Made by a program: the position numbers and the translations under genes. A stretch of 64,000 nt of DNA from Verrucomicrobiia bacterium (GTDB lineage: Bacteria > Verrucomicrobiota > Verrucomicrobiia > Limisphaerales > DASXHY01). Where the stretch lies: positions 1-64,000 of the forward strand of contig DASPIL010000066.1 in assembly GCA_035629175.1 (NCBI GenBank), in the 5' to 3' direction. How positions within the stretch are numbered: the stretch's first letter is position 1; every line of letters starts with the position of its first letter. The notes beneath the pieces were generated by a model. It searched no databases. It had not been told where the DNA came from and saw nothing but the letters and a program-made list of their open reading frames with translations. Positions 9,821 to 19,612 of this stretch are shown here, one piece after another.

Positions 9821-12601
9821 TTGAGAAATTCAATTCGTGCACTGTTGTTTTGGCTCACGCCATGTTCGGTCTTCAGTTCCGTTGCGCTCGGATGCGTCCT
9901 CCTTGCGGCCTCTATTGGGTGGCTGGGTGCCGCTCCGCAACCTTATGTGCCGGACGGATGGACGCTGCATCTATGGCATTTGGACGAAGCCACGACACCG
10001 TGCATCGATTCCGCGCCGGGAGGCACAAACCTGCTCGCACTGGCGGGAGGCGCAACGCTCGGGTATCCATCCCATGCAGGTTTTGGCACCGCGTTGAACA
10101 CGGCCGATGGCGGGCAGACAGCGACAGGCGCATCGGGCCGGAATGCTGTGTTGTCAGCACTGCCGTTGGCGGATGGTTTGGATGACAATGTGCGAACATC
10201 GTTTGCAGATCCAGTGACGGGTGCTTTCACCTTTGAGGCAATCGTGCTCCTGCAGTTCGATCCGGCTCTCAACCTCGCCGCACGCGGGTCCGCGATGCAA
10301 ATCCTCTCAGCAGATGCGGAAGATTCCGAAGAATCTTCGGGCCGTCTCTTCCAATGGCGTCTCGCGCCTGTCGGAGTTGGCTCAGGCGATGCCACGGTTC
10401 CGCGATTCGAATTCATCAACCTGCGGCAGGGCTTCGGCATCCAGACGCTGGTTGCGCCGATCCCAACAGTCGGACGCCACGCCATCGCGTCCAACGGCTG
10501 GTACCACGTCGCGGTGAGTTACAATGGCCTTGAGGGATCGGCCACCAACTTCAGTGTTTATTGGACGTCGATGAAAGCGACGAACGCAACGGCGAATCGT
10601 GTTTCGGCCTTGTCGCTGGATGATGATTTGGCCAGCGGCCTCGCAGCGGATCTCTGCATCGGGAACGAGGGCAGGGCGACGGGTGGATCAACTGATAACT
10701 TCATCGGGGCCATCGACGAGGTCCGCGTGAGCGGCATCGGCCGCAGTTCATCGCAGTTTTTCTGGAACGACGATTCCGACAATGACGGGCTCGCGGATGC
10801 GTGGGAACTGACGTTCTTCACGAATCTAACGCACGCGGCCGAGGGGGACTTCGATAACGACACGTACAGCAATCTCGAAGAATTCGAAGGCGAATCGAAT
10901 CCAGCCATCTCTGCTTCAATTCCCGGAGGCACCGATCCAGACACGTTGCCAGAAGCAGGGCCTAGTCTGCCCCATACGCGTTATGTCCCGGTGGATGATG
11001 GGGATTCCAACACGAGCGAGTACGCGTATGCGGGATCGTCTGCGATCAATGCCGTTTCGTTCATTTGTTCGGCGCTGACAACCGTTAGCAATCAACAGTT
11101 CATCGCGTATTACGGCAGGCACCAGACGAATCCGGCTTTTCCTTTTAACAACCGGATTTGGATTGGGCGGCGAACAGTGGGTTCCAGCCACTGGGAAGTT
11201 TTCCGCACGACGTTCGCCGCCAACGCGATCACTGATGGTCATGATGTGGTTTGTTTTGGCATCGATGGCCATGGATTCATGCACATGTCCTGGGGCATGC
11301 ATGGAGACGCATTTCATTATGCGCGCAGCCTGACGAATGTGATCGGAAGCGAACCCATCGCGTTCGGTCCCGATTCAACGATGACGGGAGCTGAGAATGC
11401 GGCGACATATCCGCAGTTCGTTGCAGTTCCTGGTGGCGATCTCTTGTATCTCTACAGGAAGGGAAGTTCTGGCGCGGGGGACACTTATTTGAACCGGTAC
11501 GTGCTCGAATCGCGCACCTGGACGAATGTTCACAGGAGCGGATCCAGCGCGGTCCCATTTATCAAAGGCACTGGATGGCCGCTGGATTACAACGCTTACG
11601 GACAAATGCCGTGCATCGACGAGTTCGGGCGGTTGCACCTTGTGTGGACATGGCGTTACACACCTGCCTTTCAATCGAACCATGACTTCGCCTACGCGAC
11701 GTCGCCGGACAGCGGCTTGAATTGGGAACGGAGCGACGGCAGCGCCTACGCCCTCCCGATTTCTGAGAGTCTCACCAACGGCGGTCCTGGTTCCGCGAAC
11801 GTAGCCGAGCGCATCCTGGCGATCGCGCCGAACTCGAGCTTGATCAACCAGGCGGGCATGTGCCTCGATGCCGGCGGGCGCCCCGTCATCGCGACCTGGT
11901 GGTCTCCTGGGGCGGCGACCAACAATCATCGGCGGCAGTACATGGTGGCATTTCCAGACGATGCGAATGTTTGGCAGGTCCGCCAGATTTCAAATCGGAC
12001 GAACGACCCTGTGGGAACCGTGCTGGGAGACTCCGCGGTTCGCGACCTTGGGCGCCCCGTTGTGGTATGCGATCGCGCAAACCGCATCGTGGTTCTCTAT
12101 CGAGACAATGCGGGGAGCAACGGCTTGACCATTGTCCATAGCCTGCCGAAAGCGATGGATCCGGACCGCCTTGCGTGGACAACTGTGGATTTGACGACGA
12201 CGAACCTTGGGAATTACGAGCCCGTCATTGACCTTGCGCGCTGGCAGCGGGACAACGTCCTGAGTGTGTTGTATCAGCCCAGCAGCGGCCTGGGCTACAC
12301 GCCACCCGCGAACACGGCCTCGGAAATCGGAGTTCTGGAATGGGACGCGGCCGATTGGTTTTCGCATCGCCCTGCTTTGGAAGCCACCCTGGGGCATTCA
12401 GGCGAACAGGTCTCAATTGGTTTTCGATCTCAGCCAGGGTGGGGATATCGGCTTCAAGCGAGCAACGACCTTTCGGCCTGGACGAATGAGACTGCGTTCG
12501 ACGGCACGGGCGGATTTCTGCGCCATGTGGAAACCAACGCGACCGCCAGCAGCCGTTATTGGCGGCTCATTGTTCGTGAAGGCGGATTGACCGGGTTGTG
12601 A
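9821..12601 (+). CDS. Secreted LamG + BNR-4 beta-propeller protein (possible polysaccharide lyase/hydrolase)
   Basis: A 926-residue exported protein starting at TTG, with a GGGAG-like ribosome site about 10 bp upstream. The N-terminal hydrophobic segment runs to about residue 37 (WLGA-AP). A LamG-like domain (about 45-310) is followed by a calcium-binding type motif, DSDNDGLADAWE with DFDNDTYSNLEEF (about 318-360). A large region (about 385-850) has repeated HxxP/W-rich blades, e.g. YAYAGSSAI, FGIDGHGFMHMSWGMHGD and EFGRLHLVWTWRY. That pattern fits BNR-4 family beta-propellers, which include glycan-active enzymes such as some ulvan-type lyases. The C-terminus (about 865-926, GWGYRLQASNDLSAW) is the small beta domain often ending verrucomicrobial secreted proteins. 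The substrate is unknown; the GH106 gene upstream makes a rhamnose-containing polysaccharide attractive but unproven. Confidence 0.75.
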   Translation: MRNSIRALLFWLTPCSVFSSVALGCVLLAASIGWLGAAPQPYVPDGWTLHLWHLDEATTPCIDSAPGGTNLLALAGGATLGYPSHAGFGTALNTADGGQTATGASGRNAVLSALPLADGLDDNVRTSFADPVTGAFTFEAIVLLQFDPALNLAARGSAMQILSADAEDSEESSGRLFQWRLAPVGVGSGDATVPRFEFINLRQGFGIQTLVAPIPTVGRHAIASNGWYHVAVSYNGLEGSATNFSVYWTSMKATNATANRVSALSLDDDLASGLAADLCIGNEGRATGGSTDNFIGAIDEVRVSGIGRSSSQFFWNDDSDNDGLADAWELTFFTNLTHAAEGDFDNDTYSNLEEFEGESNPAISASIPGGTDPDTLPEAGPSLPHTRYVPVDDGDSNTSEYAYAGSSAINAVSFICSALTTVSNQQFIAYYGRHQTNPAFPFNNRIWIGRRTVGSSHWEVFRTTFAANAITDGHDVVCFGIDGHGFMHMSWGMHGDAFHYARSLTNVIGSEPIAFGPDSTMTGAENAATYPQFVAVPGGDLLYLYRKGSSGAGDTYLNRYVLESRTWTNVHRSGSSAVPFIKGTGWPLDYNAYGQMPCIDEFGRLHLVWTWRYTPAFQSNHDFAYATSPDSGLNWERSDGSAYALPISESLTNGGPGSANVAERILAIAPNSSLINQAGMCLDAGGRPVIATWWSPGAATNNHRRQYMVAFPDDANVWQVRQISNRTNDPVGTVLGDSAVRDLGRPVVVCDRANRIVVLYRDNAGSNGLTIVHSLPKAMDPDRLAWTTVDLTTTNLGNYEPVIDLARWQRDNVLSVLYQPSSGLGYTPPANTASEIGVLEWDAADWFSHRPALEATLGHSGEQVSIGFRSQPGWGYRLQASNDLSAWTNETAFDGTGGFLRHVETNATASSRYWRLIVREGGLTGL

Positions 12602-12741
12602 TCGACCGAAGCTCCTGCGCCACAAGTTTCTCCTGAAGATTGCGCATCGGTGGCCGATGACCATCCGGTGCAACCTCTGGTTGATTGCATTTTTGATTTT
12701 GCCTTAGAGCCGCGCGCTCCCGATCGCCTGTCACAGGCCAT

Positions 12742-14802
12742 ATGAAACGCGCGCGCCTGCCTGTATTCTTATCTGCGGTGTGCCTGTTGCTGTGTGCAGC
12801 ATTCTCCGTTGCATCCGCGGACGGCGTGGCTGACTTCAGTCTGGAGGAATTGATCAACATTGAGGTGACTTCAGTTGGAAAAAAGGAGACTCGACTTCAC
12901 CGCGCTCCGGCTGCGATTGCTGTCCTCACGGACGAAGACCTTCGGACGCTGGGGGCGAACACCATTCCCGAAGCGCTGCGCGCCGTGCCTGGTGTCCATG
13001 TCGCGCGAATCAGCGGAAATCGCTGGGCAGTGTCAGCCCGCGGGATGAACGATGAGTATTCCAACAAGCTCCTGGTCCTTATGGACGGGAGGAGTGTCTA
13101 CAGTCCGATGTTCGGCGGGGTGCACTGGAACACCCCTGACCTTGTGCTGGAGGACCTTGATCGCATCGAGGTGATTCGCGGTCCCGGCGCCACATTGTGG
13201 GGAGCCAATTCGGTCAACGGCGTCATCAACATCATCAGCAAGAGCGCGCGCGAGACCCAGGGCGGACTCGTTTCCTCTTCATTTGGCACGGAAGAGCAGC
13301 CGTCCGTCAGTGCGCGTTACGGCGGAACCCTCAGTTCGAATTTCTTCTACCGGGTCTATACGAAATACTACAACCGCGAAGGTTTTGACGGCGCCAGCGG
13401 CAACAGCATGTCCGATGATTGGTCGCTTGCGCGCGGCGGGCTGCGGATGGATTGGGAGCCGGGAGACCAAAACCGGTTCACACTCCTTGGTGAGTATTAC
13501 GGCGGCGTTTTCGGTGAGCAGATCGGGAAGATCGCCATTTACCCGGCGCCGGCCTTTCGCAATATCGGAATTGAGGCTGACGCGTCGGGCGGAAATCTGC
13601 TGGGTCGCTGGATCAGTCACTTCTCTGACGAGTCTGAGTTGAGCCTCCAGGTTTATTATGACCGCTACCAACGTGAACATGCTGTTGGAGGCGGAACCCT
13701 GGTCGCATCGCCCAACGAGTTTGCACCGGGCCAGAATCACGTTACCGAAACGCGCGACACATGGGACGTGGATCTTCAGCATCGCTGGCACGGACTCGCA
13801 CGGCACGAGTTTGTGTGGGGCGCCGGTTTTCGCACCACGCGGGACTACGTTGATGCTGGCGGAGCAGAAGTGTCGTGGAATCCGGCGCGAACCAGCCAGA
13901 ACCTGTTCAACGCATTCGTTCAGGATGAGATCTCGATTGTTGAGAACGCTTTCTCGGTCACGATCGGTTCTAAAATCGAGCACAATGATTACACTGGATT
14001 TGAGTTTCAACCGGGCGGGCGGCTTCTCTGGACGCCAACGGAACAGCAGACAGTGTGGGCTTCCCTGGCCCGGGCAGTTCGAAATCCAACGCGATTGGAA
14101 AGAGACGGAAGGATCAACATCGGGGCAGTGCCCCCGATGGCGCCCACCGATCCTGCCGTGATTGTCACGGCCACCCCGAACCGCCACGCGGATTCTGAAA
14201 CGGTAATCGCTTATGAACTCGGCTATCGCATCGAGCCAAGCGCGTCGCTCTCGTTTGACGTGGCAGGCTTCTACAACGACTACGAACTGCTCGCAAACAG
14301 AGTGGGCGGCTTTTCATTCCAACCAACGCCCGTGCCGCATGTTGTACAGGATTACGGCCCGAAAAATGGCATCAGCGGCTACACGTACGGCGCTGAGTTG
14401 TTGTCGCGCTGGCAGGTCAGCCCGGCCTGGCGCCTCACGGCCTCCTACACCTGGTGGCGCAGTCACTTCGAGGTGAGTCCCTATTCCGACGTCACCAATC
14501 CAGAGCACCAGTTCAACGTTCGGTCGACCGTGTCGTTCGGCCGCGGATGGGAGATGCACGCGGCGGCATATTACGTCGGCTCTCTGGGAGCCGTGCCGCA
14601 AAACTCCCCAGGGCCCGTGCGCATTCCAGCGTATCTCCGGGGCGATCTCGGGCTGAGCTGGAAGCTGAGCGACAATTTTGAATTTTCTGTCTGGGGACAA
14701 AACCTTTTCGACGGCGGACACCCGGAATTCGGCGGCTACAAGTCGGCGCGTTTCGCGGAGATACCCCGATCGGTTTTTGGGAAGGTGACGGTGCGGTTTT
14801 GA
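12742..14802 (+). CDS. TonB-dependent outer membrane receptor
   Basis: A 686-residue protein with a signal peptide (cleavage near VASA-DG, residue 26). The plug domain (about 45-160) begins IEVTSVGKKETRLHRAPAAI and contains IPEALRAVPGVHVARISGN, VLMDGRSVYSP and IEVIRGPGATLWGANSVNG, the usual plug signature. The rest (about 170-686) is an aromatic-rich 22-strand barrel ending in KVTVRF, with a terminal Phe as expected for BAM-inserted barrels. The subfamily, whose mature N-terminus reads DFSLEELINIEVTSV, is one often found beside YfiR-like proteins and response regulators. Here the yfiR-like gene follows after 22 bp and a kinase pair after that, so a sensing or signal-coupled role is as likely as nutrient import. 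The ligand is unknown. Confidence 0.92.
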   Translation: MKRARLPVFLSAVCLLLCAAFSVASADGVADFSLEELINIEVTSVGKKETRLHRAPAAIAVLTDEDLRTLGANTIPEALRAVPGVHVARISGNRWAVSARGMNDEYSNKLLVLMDGRSVYSPMFGGVHWNTPDLVLEDLDRIEVIRGPGATLWGANSVNGVINIISKSARETQGGLVSSSFGTEEQPSVSARYGGTLSSNFFYRVYTKYYNREGFDGASGNSMSDDWSLARGGLRMDWEPGDQNRFTLLGEYYGGVFGEQIGKIAIYPAPAFRNIGIEADASGGNLLGRWISHFSDESELSLQVYYDRYQREHAVGGGTLVASPNEFAPGQNHVTETRDTWDVDLQHRWHGLARHEFVWGAGFRTTRDYVDAGGAEVSWNPARTSQNLFNAFVQDEISIVENAFSVTIGSKIEHNDYTGFEFQPGGRLLWTPTEQQTVWASLARAVRNPTRLERDGRINIGAVPPMAPTDPAVIVTATPNRHADSETVIAYELGYRIEPSASLSFDVAGFYNDYELLANRVGGFSFQPTPVPHVVQDYGPKNGISGYTYGAELLSRWQVSPAWRLTASYTWWRSHFEVSPYSDVTNPEHQFNVRSTVSFGRGWEMHAAAYYVGSLGAVPQNSPGPVRIPAYLRGDLGLSWKLSDNFEFSVWGQNLFDGGHPEFGGYKSARFAEIPRSVFGKVTVRF

Positions 14803-14824
14803 ACAGCCGATTACACGTTGACTG

Positions 14825-15421
14825 ATGTTGATACTGCCTGCCACGAACCTTCTGGTTCAGCGCGCTCTGCGACGCTGCTGGGCGTTCGTGCTTGCGTCCG
14901 CGATGCTCGGCGGCCTTGGGGCGCTGCCGAACGCAGCGGGTTCAGACCTGGTGATGACGGAGCCGCAGGTGAAGGCGCTCTGCCTCCTGAATTTCGCGAA
15001 ATACATCAGTTGGCCCGCAGAAGCCTTCGCGACAACGAATGCTCCCATCCGAATCGCGATTGCAGGCGACGAACGCATTCACCAGGAGCTCGAGCGCGCA
15101 GCGAAGAACAAGGTGATCTCGGGCCGGCCCGTGCTGGTGCTGGATTACGAGGACGGGCGTGTTCCGGAGAACTGCCACATGCTGTTCATCGGCGCGACGC
15201 AGAAGTCACGCACGCAGGAGATTCTTAAGGCAGTATCCGAAAAGCCAACGATCACGGTTGGCGATGCTGACGACTTCGCGGATCGCGGCGGGGTTATCAT
15301 GTTCGTAAAGCGGGAGAATAAAGTGCGTTTTGAGGTGAACCTGAAGGCGGCGCGCGCTGCCCAGCTGCAGATCAGTTCCCGTTTGCTGGCACTGGCGGAT
15401 GCCGTAAGGGGAAAGGAGTAG
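14825..15421 (+). CDS. YfiR-family (DUF4154) periplasmic protein
   Basis: A 198-residue protein with an N-terminal hydrophobic export segment (about 15-35). The mature part contains VKALCLLNFAKYISWPAEAF, the family hallmark, followed by IRIAIAGDERIHQEL, CHMLFIGATQKS and GGVIMFVKRENKVRFEVNLK, then a helical end (QISSRLLALA). This matches YfiR/DUF4154. In Pseudomonas, YfiR is a periplasmic repressor that binds the CHASE8-type periplasmic domain of the diguanylate cyclase YfiN. Here the gene ends 4 bp before a histidine kinase whose periplasmic domain also looks CHASE8-like, and it lies 22 bp after a TonB receptor. I infer that YfiR modulates this kinase instead of a cyclase. The gene is tightly coupled to the kinase and probably part of one operon. 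Confidence 0.88.
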   Translation: MLILPATNLLVQRALRRCWAFVLASAMLGGLGALPNAAGSDLVMTEPQVKALCLLNFAKYISWPAEAFATTNAPIRIAIAGDERIHQELERAAKNKVISGRPVLVLDYEDGRVPENCHMLFIGATQKSRTQEILKAVSEKPTITVGDADDFADRGGVIMFVKRENKVRFEVNLKAARAAQLQISSRLLALADAVRGKE

Positions 15422-15425
15422 ACGC

Positions 15426-17828
15426 ATGCGATTCTTCACCAACGCATCCATCAAGCGCAAGCAGGTCCTGATCATCCTGCTGACCAGCGCTGCCACGCTG
15501 CTCCTCGCGTGCACGGCATTTGTGTGGTACGACGCAACGACATTCCGCAAGGAACTCGTTGAACAAGCCAGCAGCCTTGCTGACATCATCGGACGCAACT
15601 GCACTGCTGCAGTTGATTTTAATGACACCGAATCGGCGGAGGAAACCCTTGGCGCGCTCCACGGCGAACGCAACATCCTGGCGGCTGCTGTTTTCAAACG
15701 CGACGGGGCGCGTTTCGCGATGTTCCAGCGCATACCCTCGGCGCCCGTTGAACTTGCCGCTCCACGGTATCTGCACGCGGACCACCAGTTCACCAATGAT
15801 TCCCTGATCCTCATCCGCCCTATGCTGCATCAGAAGGAGGCGATCGGGACCATCGTGGTCGTGTATGATCTGAAGGAGCTTTCAGAACGTCTGAAGCGTT
15901 ATTTGTGGATCGTCGCCGCCGTCTTTGCAGTATCGCTGCTCGTTGCATTCGTGCTCTCCGCGCAACTTCAACGCGTGATCTCGCAACCGATCCAGAGCCT
16001 TGCACGCGCTGCCCGGGCGGTCGCGATCGAAAAGGATTATTCGGTCCGGGTGAAGAAGGAGAGCGAGGACGAACTGGGACAGCTGATCGTCGGATTCAAT
16101 GAAATGCTTTCGCAGATCCAGGAGCGCGATTGCCAGCTTCAGAGCGCGCGGGATCAGTTGGAGAACCGTGTGCACGCGCGAACTGCGGAGCTCGCCAGCT
16201 CGCTCTCCTTGCTGAATGCAACGCTGGAATCGACCGCGGACGGCATTCTTGTCGTTGCCGAGAACGGCCGGGTCACGAAATACAACACCAAGTTCCTTAA
16301 GATGTGGAGCATCGGCGACGAGCTCATTTCGCAGCGGGATGACTCCAGGCTGCTTGAGTTTGTGACGTCACAGGTCAAGGATTCCGAGGCATTCCTGAGC
16401 CATGTCCGCGAGCTGTATGACAATCGGGAGGCGCAAAGTTCCGATATCATTGAGCTCACGGATGGACGTGTTTTTGAGAGGCACACGCAACCGCAGAACG
16501 TGAGCGGCAAGTATGTCGGCCGCGTTTGGTGTTTCCGCGACATCACGGAACGCAAGAAGGCTGAGGAGGCGTTGCGCGAGCGGCTTTCCATGCAGGAGCG
16601 CCTTGCGCGGATTGCGGCAACGGTTCCCGGCGTGATCCACACCTTCCGATTGAATGCCGACGGCACGACCTGCATGCCCTACGCAAGTCCGCGAGTGGAG
16701 GAAGTTTATGGCGTCAGCCCGCAGGAAGTTGAACATGACGCATCGGTGATCTTCAGCCGGATTCATCCTGACGACACCGGGCGCGTGCGCGCGTCCATTG
16801 AGGAATCAAAGCAGGCGATGACACCGTGGCGCGACGAGTTCCGCGTGCGCCATCCGGATGTTGGCGAAATCTGGGTGGAACTGCATTCGGTTCCGACATG
16901 TGATTCCGACGGCGCAGTGGTCTGGCATGGGTTTCTAAGTAACATTACCGAGCGGAAAAAGTCCGAGGCCAAGATCGCCGCGCTCAACAAGGAACTGATT
17001 GAAACATCGCGCCAGGCGGGCATGGCAGAAGTCGCGACCGGGGTGCTGCACAACGTTGGCAATGTGCTCAACAGCGTTAACATCTCCGCCACGCTGGTCG
17101 CCGACGGCATCCAAAAATCCAAGGCCGCCAATTTGCCGAAGGTGGTTGCGTTGTTCGAGGAGCATGGCGAGCGCATTGGAGAATTCATAGCTCGTGATCC
17201 GCGCGGCCAGCAACTGCCGCGGTATCTGCAACAACTCTCCCAGCAGCTGATCCTGGAACAGAAGAAGAATGTTGCCGAACTGGACCTGTTGCGGAAGAAC
17301 ATCGAACACATCAAGGACATCGTCGCGATGCAGCAAAGCTATGCGAAGGTGTCAGGGATCACCGAGACAGTCGCGGTGGTTGAGCTTGTGGAGGATGCCC
17401 TGCAAATGAATGCCGGCGCGCTGTCGCGGCACGAGGTGGAGGTTGTCCGTGAATTCTCTCCTGTGCCCACCGTCACCCTTGAGAAGCATAAGGTGCTTCA
17501 AATCCTCGTGAACCTCATCCGCAACGCCAAGTTCGCGTGCGATGAGTCGGGACGCTCTGATAAACGCATCACGGTTCGCGTCGCCGAATCGGGCGGGACG
17601 ATCAGCATTGCCGTTGCAGACAACGGGATTGGAATCCCGCCTGAAAACATGACGCGAATCTTCAGCCATGGGTTCACCACCCGCAAGCAGGGCCATGGTT
17701 TTGGCCTGCACAGCGGCGCACTGGTGGCGAAGGAAATGGGTGGCATCCTGCGGGTTTGCAGCGATGGCCTGGGACGCGGCGCAACTTTTATTCTCGAATT
17801 GCCCATCGCAGTTCCCAAAGCCCGATGA
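15426..17828 (+). CDS. CHASE8-HAMP-PAS-PAS sensor histidine kinase
   Basis: An 800-residue inner-membrane kinase. TM1 spans about 13-34. A periplasmic domain (about 35-155) has the look of CHASE8: SLADIIGRNCTAAVDFNDTE, LHGERNILAAAVFKRDG and IRPMLHQKEAIGTIVVVYDL. TM2 is about 159-180. A HAMP domain follows (about 180-235, ISQPIQSLARAAR), then a coiled coil, PAS (about 262-380, ending WCFRDITERKKAEE) and a PAS_3-like domain (about 395-515, ending FLSNITERKKSEA). The phosphoacceptor is probably His542 in ATGVLHNVGNVLNSV, an atypical H-box seen in a distinct kinase group. The ATPase domain (about 640-795) has VNLIRNAKFA, VADNGIGI and TTRKQGHGFGLHSGA. There is no receiver domain. Its stop overlaps the ATG of the next gene (ATGA), so it is translationally coupled to the hybrid regulator, its likely phosphoryl acceptor. 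Confidence 0.9.
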   Translation: MRFFTNASIKRKQVLIILLTSAATLLLACTAFVWYDATTFRKELVEQASSLADIIGRNCTAAVDFNDTESAEETLGALHGERNILAAAVFKRDGARFAMFQRIPSAPVELAAPRYLHADHQFTNDSLILIRPMLHQKEAIGTIVVVYDLKELSERLKRYLWIVAAVFAVSLLVAFVLSAQLQRVISQPIQSLARAARAVAIEKDYSVRVKKESEDELGQLIVGFNEMLSQIQERDCQLQSARDQLENRVHARTAELASSLSLLNATLESTADGILVVAENGRVTKYNTKFLKMWSIGDELISQRDDSRLLEFVTSQVKDSEAFLSHVRELYDNREAQSSDIIELTDGRVFERHTQPQNVSGKYVGRVWCFRDITERKKAEEALRERLSMQERLARIAATVPGVIHTFRLNADGTTCMPYASPRVEEVYGVSPQEVEHDASVIFSRIHPDDTGRVRASIEESKQAMTPWRDEFRVRHPDVGEIWVELHSVPTCDSDGAVVWHGFLSNITERKKSEAKIAALNKELIETSRQAGMAEVATGVLHNVGNVLNSVNISATLVADGIQKSKAANLPKVVALFEEHGERIGEFIARDPRGQQLPRYLQQLSQQLILEQKKNVAELDLLRKNIEHIKDIVAMQQSYAKVSGITETVAVVELVEDALQMNAGALSRHEVEVVREFSPVPTVTLEKHKVLQILVNLIRNAKFACDESGRSDKRITVRVAESGGTISIAVADNGIGIPPENMTRIFSHGFTTRKQGHGFGLHSGALVAKEMGGILRVCSDGLGRGATFILELPIAVPKAR

Positions 17829-19606
17829 AATCGAATTCCATTCACATTCCGCACCGATTGCTTGTCGTCGACGACAACCCGGCCATTCACGCAGATTTTC
17901 GTAAGATCCTGGAACCGGCGGCGGGGGCGCCGCACGTCATGATCGACATGGAGCAGCAGCTATTCGGGCCGGTTGATTCACGGGACGCATGCAGCCAGCC
18001 GTTCCTGCTATCATGCGCCAGCAGCGGGCAGGAAGGCCTCGCCCTGGTGCAATCGGGCGTGGCTGCAGGGAAGCCGTTTGCCATTGCGTTTATCGACGTG
18101 CGGATGCCGATTGGCTGGGATGGAATTGAGACCGCGTCGCGGGTGTTGCAGGAGGATCCGAACATCCAGATCGTGATGTGCACCGCGTTTTCGGATTATT
18201 CCTGGGGTGAAATGATGGAGAAGCTCGGCCAGAGCGACCGTATTCTGATTTTGAAGAAGCCGTTCGACAGCATTGAAGTGCTGCAATTGGCGCATGCGCT
18301 TGGCGAAAAGTGGCAGTTGGGCCAGCGCGCGAAATTACACCTGGCAGATCTCGAGGACACGGTGCGGCGGCGCACCGAGGAGCTGCAGAACGCCAATGCG
18401 CAATTGAAACTGGAGATGGAGGAGCGGGCGCGGGCAGAGGAGGCGCTTCGGCAATCGCAGAAAATGGACGCGCTCGGCCAGCTGGCTGGCGGAGTCGCCC
18501 ACGACTTCAACAATCTCCTCACGGTGATTCGCGGCTACGCTCAGTGCCTGCTCGCGGACCCAGCGCAGGGAAACTCCGCGCTGGAAGCGTTGTCGCAAAT
18601 CGACATCGCCGCGGAAAGGGCTGCGAATCTCACGTCGCAAATGCTGGTATTCAGCCGCAAGAAACGGATGCACAGGGAATTCCTGGACTTGAACGAGGTG
18701 ATCACGCATTTGAACAAGATGTTGCGCCGCCTCTTGGGTGAGGACATCTGTCTGCAGTTCCAGCCTTCTGGCGCGAAGCTGGGCGTCAAGGCCGATCGCG
18801 CCATGGTTGAGCAGGTGATCATGAACCTCGTTGTGAACGCGCGCGATGCGATGCCGTCGGGCGGCTCGCTGATGATCCGGACTGACGAGGTGGTCATCAG
18901 CGATCCAGCGCGAATGACACTGCCCGCGGCGCGGGCTGGCGTTTTTGCCTGCATCACGGTCATCGATACGGGCTGCGGAATATCACCTGACGCATTGCCG
19001 CACCTGTTCGAACCTTTTTACACCACGAAGGAGCCGGGGAAGGGCACGGGCCTGGGTCTCGCCACGGTCTATGGGATTGTGAAGCAGCATGACGGCTGGA
19101 TTGATGTGCAGAGCCGGCCCGGACGCGGCTCGACATTCAACGTGTTCCTGCCGTTGATTGCTGAAGATCGCCTGATGACGCATCACCATCGTCGAACCGA
19201 GAGCCCGGCCGGAGGAGACGAAACGATTCTGCTGGTCGAAGACGAGGAAGCATTGCGCGAGTTTGCCGCGAATCTGTTGAGGCAGAGCGGCTATCGCGTT
19301 ATTCCGGCGGGTTCGGGCGTGGAAGCCCTGAAAATATGGGAGCAACGCGGTCATGAGATCGACCTGTTGTTGACGGATATGGTCATGCCTGAGGGGATTT
19401 CGGGCTGGTCACTCGCACAGCAGCTGCAACTCGCCAAGGCGGAGTTGAAGGTAGTTTATACGACTGGATACAGTCTCGAGGCGGTCGACCAGGAACACGC
19501 CCTTGCAGAGGGAGCCAACTTTCTGTCCAAGCCGTACCATCCGATTGATCTCATCTCCATCGTTCGGCGAAACCTGGATCAGCGGGCGCTCGAGCTTGCG
19601 ATGTGA
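17825..19606 (+). CDS. REC-HisKA-HATPase-REC hybrid signalling protein
   Basis: A soluble protein of 593 residues. The ATG at 17825 overlaps the stop of the upstream kinase (ATGA), which decides the start. The first receiver domain (about 10-150) starts LLVVDDNPAIHADF and has the acceptor region IAFIDVRMP; it carries an extra loop of about 30 residues after the first helix. A coiled coil (about 165-215) leads to the HisKA domain, GQLAGGVAHDFNNLLTVI, with phosphoacceptor His226. The ATPase domain (about 330-440) shows VNARDAMPSGG, DTGCGI and GKGTGLGLATVYGIV. A second receiver (about 463-585) has LLVEDEEALREFA and LLLTDMVMP. No output DNA-binding domain is present. It most likely takes phosphate from the CHASE8 kinase, acts as a kinase itself, and passes phosphate on. 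The single-domain regulator transcribed toward it is a candidate partner. Confidence 0.9.
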   Translation: MKSNSIHIPHRLLVVDDNPAIHADFRKILEPAAGAPHVMIDMEQQLFGPVDSRDACSQPFLLSCASSGQEGLALVQSGVAAGKPFAIAFIDVRMPIGWDGIETASRVLQEDPNIQIVMCTAFSDYSWGEMMEKLGQSDRILILKKPFDSIEVLQLAHALGEKWQLGQRAKLHLADLEDTVRRRTEELQNANAQLKLEMEERARAEEALRQSQKMDALGQLAGGVAHDFNNLLTVIRGYAQCLLADPAQGNSALEALSQIDIAAERAANLTSQMLVFSRKKRMHREFLDLNEVITHLNKMLRRLLGEDICLQFQPSGAKLGVKADRAMVEQVIMNLVVNARDAMPSGGSLMIRTDEVVISDPARMTLPAARAGVFACITVIDTGCGISPDALPHLFEPFYTTKEPGKGTGLGLATVYGIVKQHDGWIDVQSRPGRGSTFNVFLPLIAEDRLMTHHHRRTESPAGGDETILLVEDEEALREFAANLLRQSGYRVIPAGSGVEALKIWEQRGHEIDLLLTDMVMPEGISGWSLAQQLQLAKAELKVVYTTGYSLEAVDQEHALAEGANFLSKPYHPIDLISIVRRNLDQRALELAM

Positions 19607-19612
19607 TGAAGA

